A DNA stretch of 64,000 nucleotides, from positions 1,406,001-1,470,000 of the forward strand of contig CATNEN010000026.1 in assembly GCA_950097015.1 (NCBI GenBank), written 5' to 3'. This document shows, piece after piece, positions 62,894 through 64,000 of this stretch; position 1 is the stretch's first letter, and each line of letters begins with the position of its first letter. The notes under the pieces are model-generated. The model was not told where the DNA came from. It did no database searches and saw only the letters and a program-made list of their open reading frames with translations. This stretch comes from Macrostomum hystrix. Its lineage: Eukaryota; Platyhelminthes; Macrostomidae. The position numbers were made by a program, and so were the translations under genes.

Positions 62894-64000
62894 TCATCCT
62901 CCTCAACAAAAGTCAATGTCCTCATTGAAAATAACAATAAATAACGTACATATGGCATTACAATGGCTTCAATACATAGCTTCATATCGCGATCATACTA
63001 CTAGCAGTACAAATACAAGATTCGATAATATATACTCTATACGAAGCAATAGATACCATGCGACACCGTTCAACAGATACCGAGCAACACAAGACGAACA
63101 GCACAAAATGTACGCTTGGGAGCGGGGACTGCGAAACTGACCAACAAGAACCGACAAGAACTTGGGCGATCGAAAGCTGCACCACGCACCGAAAAGACGG
63201 GGTAGCTTCGAATCCCTAAGCCTCAGCGAGCCTCACAAAATTCTACCGAACCAACCTGCCGGGCGATGACAAGGAGGACATTTCAATGCCTCCTGCATGC
63301 CTGGCTGTGGCAGCGGCTAGAAGAAAACCACGACAAACTACTAAACATAACAGTAACTATGACAACGCGGATACAGTCTAAAATACAAAATTGCAAAGTC
63401 TAAAAATACAGTCAATACAGTCTACAGGTTTCTTACGGTACAAATAGACATTTAATGGATAACGAACATCACGACAAAACTTAAACACGATCAAACTTCG
63501 ACTAGTTATTTGGATTCATTCGACATCAACAATAACGAGGGAATAGTCAGTGGTAGGTCCATTCACAAACAATAACTCATTGAAATGCGCAAAATTGTGT
63601 AAACGCAAGAAAACATATACAAAACTTAACATTTGAAAAACACGATTTTGAAGAGTAACGAGTAACAACTAATCATATTGGGAATTTAAAATGCACTGAT
63701 CACGAATGGAGGTAAATTTAATTGCAAAGCAACCGATACACTTAAGGATATTGGAAGTGCAAACAGAAGATAAATAACTTCGAGATACAAGCAAACGAAA
63801 GAACTTTATTGCAGCGAAAAGCATTCGATTGACGACATATTGTTTAAATGTTAACGCATACGCATGGAAAATTAAAAAGTGCAATCAACCGAAAGTTTAC
63901 TTGTAGCTTATAGCAACACAGTCGGGCATCTGAAACAAAATCTGCATTAATTTCGGCCATAGCGACATAATTATTTATTAGATGAATACCTCTGGCAAGC
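62894..64000. other. Non-coding stretch to window end
   Basis: Possibly the 3' internal part of an LTR element on the - strand, or plain intergenic DNA. The short frames present (62916-63140, 62982-63185, 63669-63884) have no domain. Confidence 0.4.

Overview
The window is eukaryotic nuclear DNA from an invertebrate animal. Genes are split by GT-AG introns, coding exons are GC-rich islands in AT-rich surroundings, and the mobile elements are animal types (tRNA-derived SINEs, a Tc1 element, hAT MITEs, a Helitron-like element, Ty3/Gypsy remnants). Minisatellites are extremely abundant: more than 25 arrays with 15-60 bp units fill introns and gaps. The species cannot be named from sequence alone; a lophotrochozoan or free-living flatworm is my best guess, held loosely.

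Positions 1-27.5 kb, + strand: the 3' part of a Notch receptor gene. Nine exons (2724 to 25958) splice in frame to about 1,593 residues: 18 EGF repeats, three LNR modules, the NOD region, a transmembrane helix with a gamma-secretase-type site, a RAM motif, seven ankyrin repeats and a short tail with polyglutamine and a Fbw7-type phosphodegron. The N-terminus lies upstream of the window. Almost every intron is packed with minisatellites.

Positions 29-40 kb, - strand: the most novel content. Four intact, intronless genes plus one broken copy encode small secreted precursors with a near-identical signal peptide, an acidic propiece, a KK site and a short C-terminal peptide. In three copies that peptide is a cationic amphipathic helix; in the fourth it has a quite different Arg/aromatic sequence. 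All four intact copies share a compact promoter: a GGAAACACGTG-like element 11-12 bp upstream of a TATA-like box. This looks like an undescribed family of host-defence (antimicrobial-like) or signalling peptides. SINEs, a LINE scrap, an integrase scrap and a hAT MITE lie among the copies.

Positions 41-58 kb, - strand: four conserved genes. They are HSCB (mitochondrial Fe-S cluster co-chaperone; 2 exons), ATP23 (inner-membrane metalloprotease; 3 exons, with a dead Tc1 element in an intron), SEPSECS (selenocysteine synthase; 4 exons, 501 aa) and a beta-1,4-galactosyltransferase-family gene (2 exons, with a probable one-base frameshift). SEPSECS implies that this animal makes selenoproteins. A Gypsy remnant and a TIR element separate the last two.

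Positions 58-64 kb: no genes seen. This part holds a Helitron-like element enclosing two minisatellites and a nested hAT MITE, then a possible solo LTR or LTR end, then AT-rich sequence.
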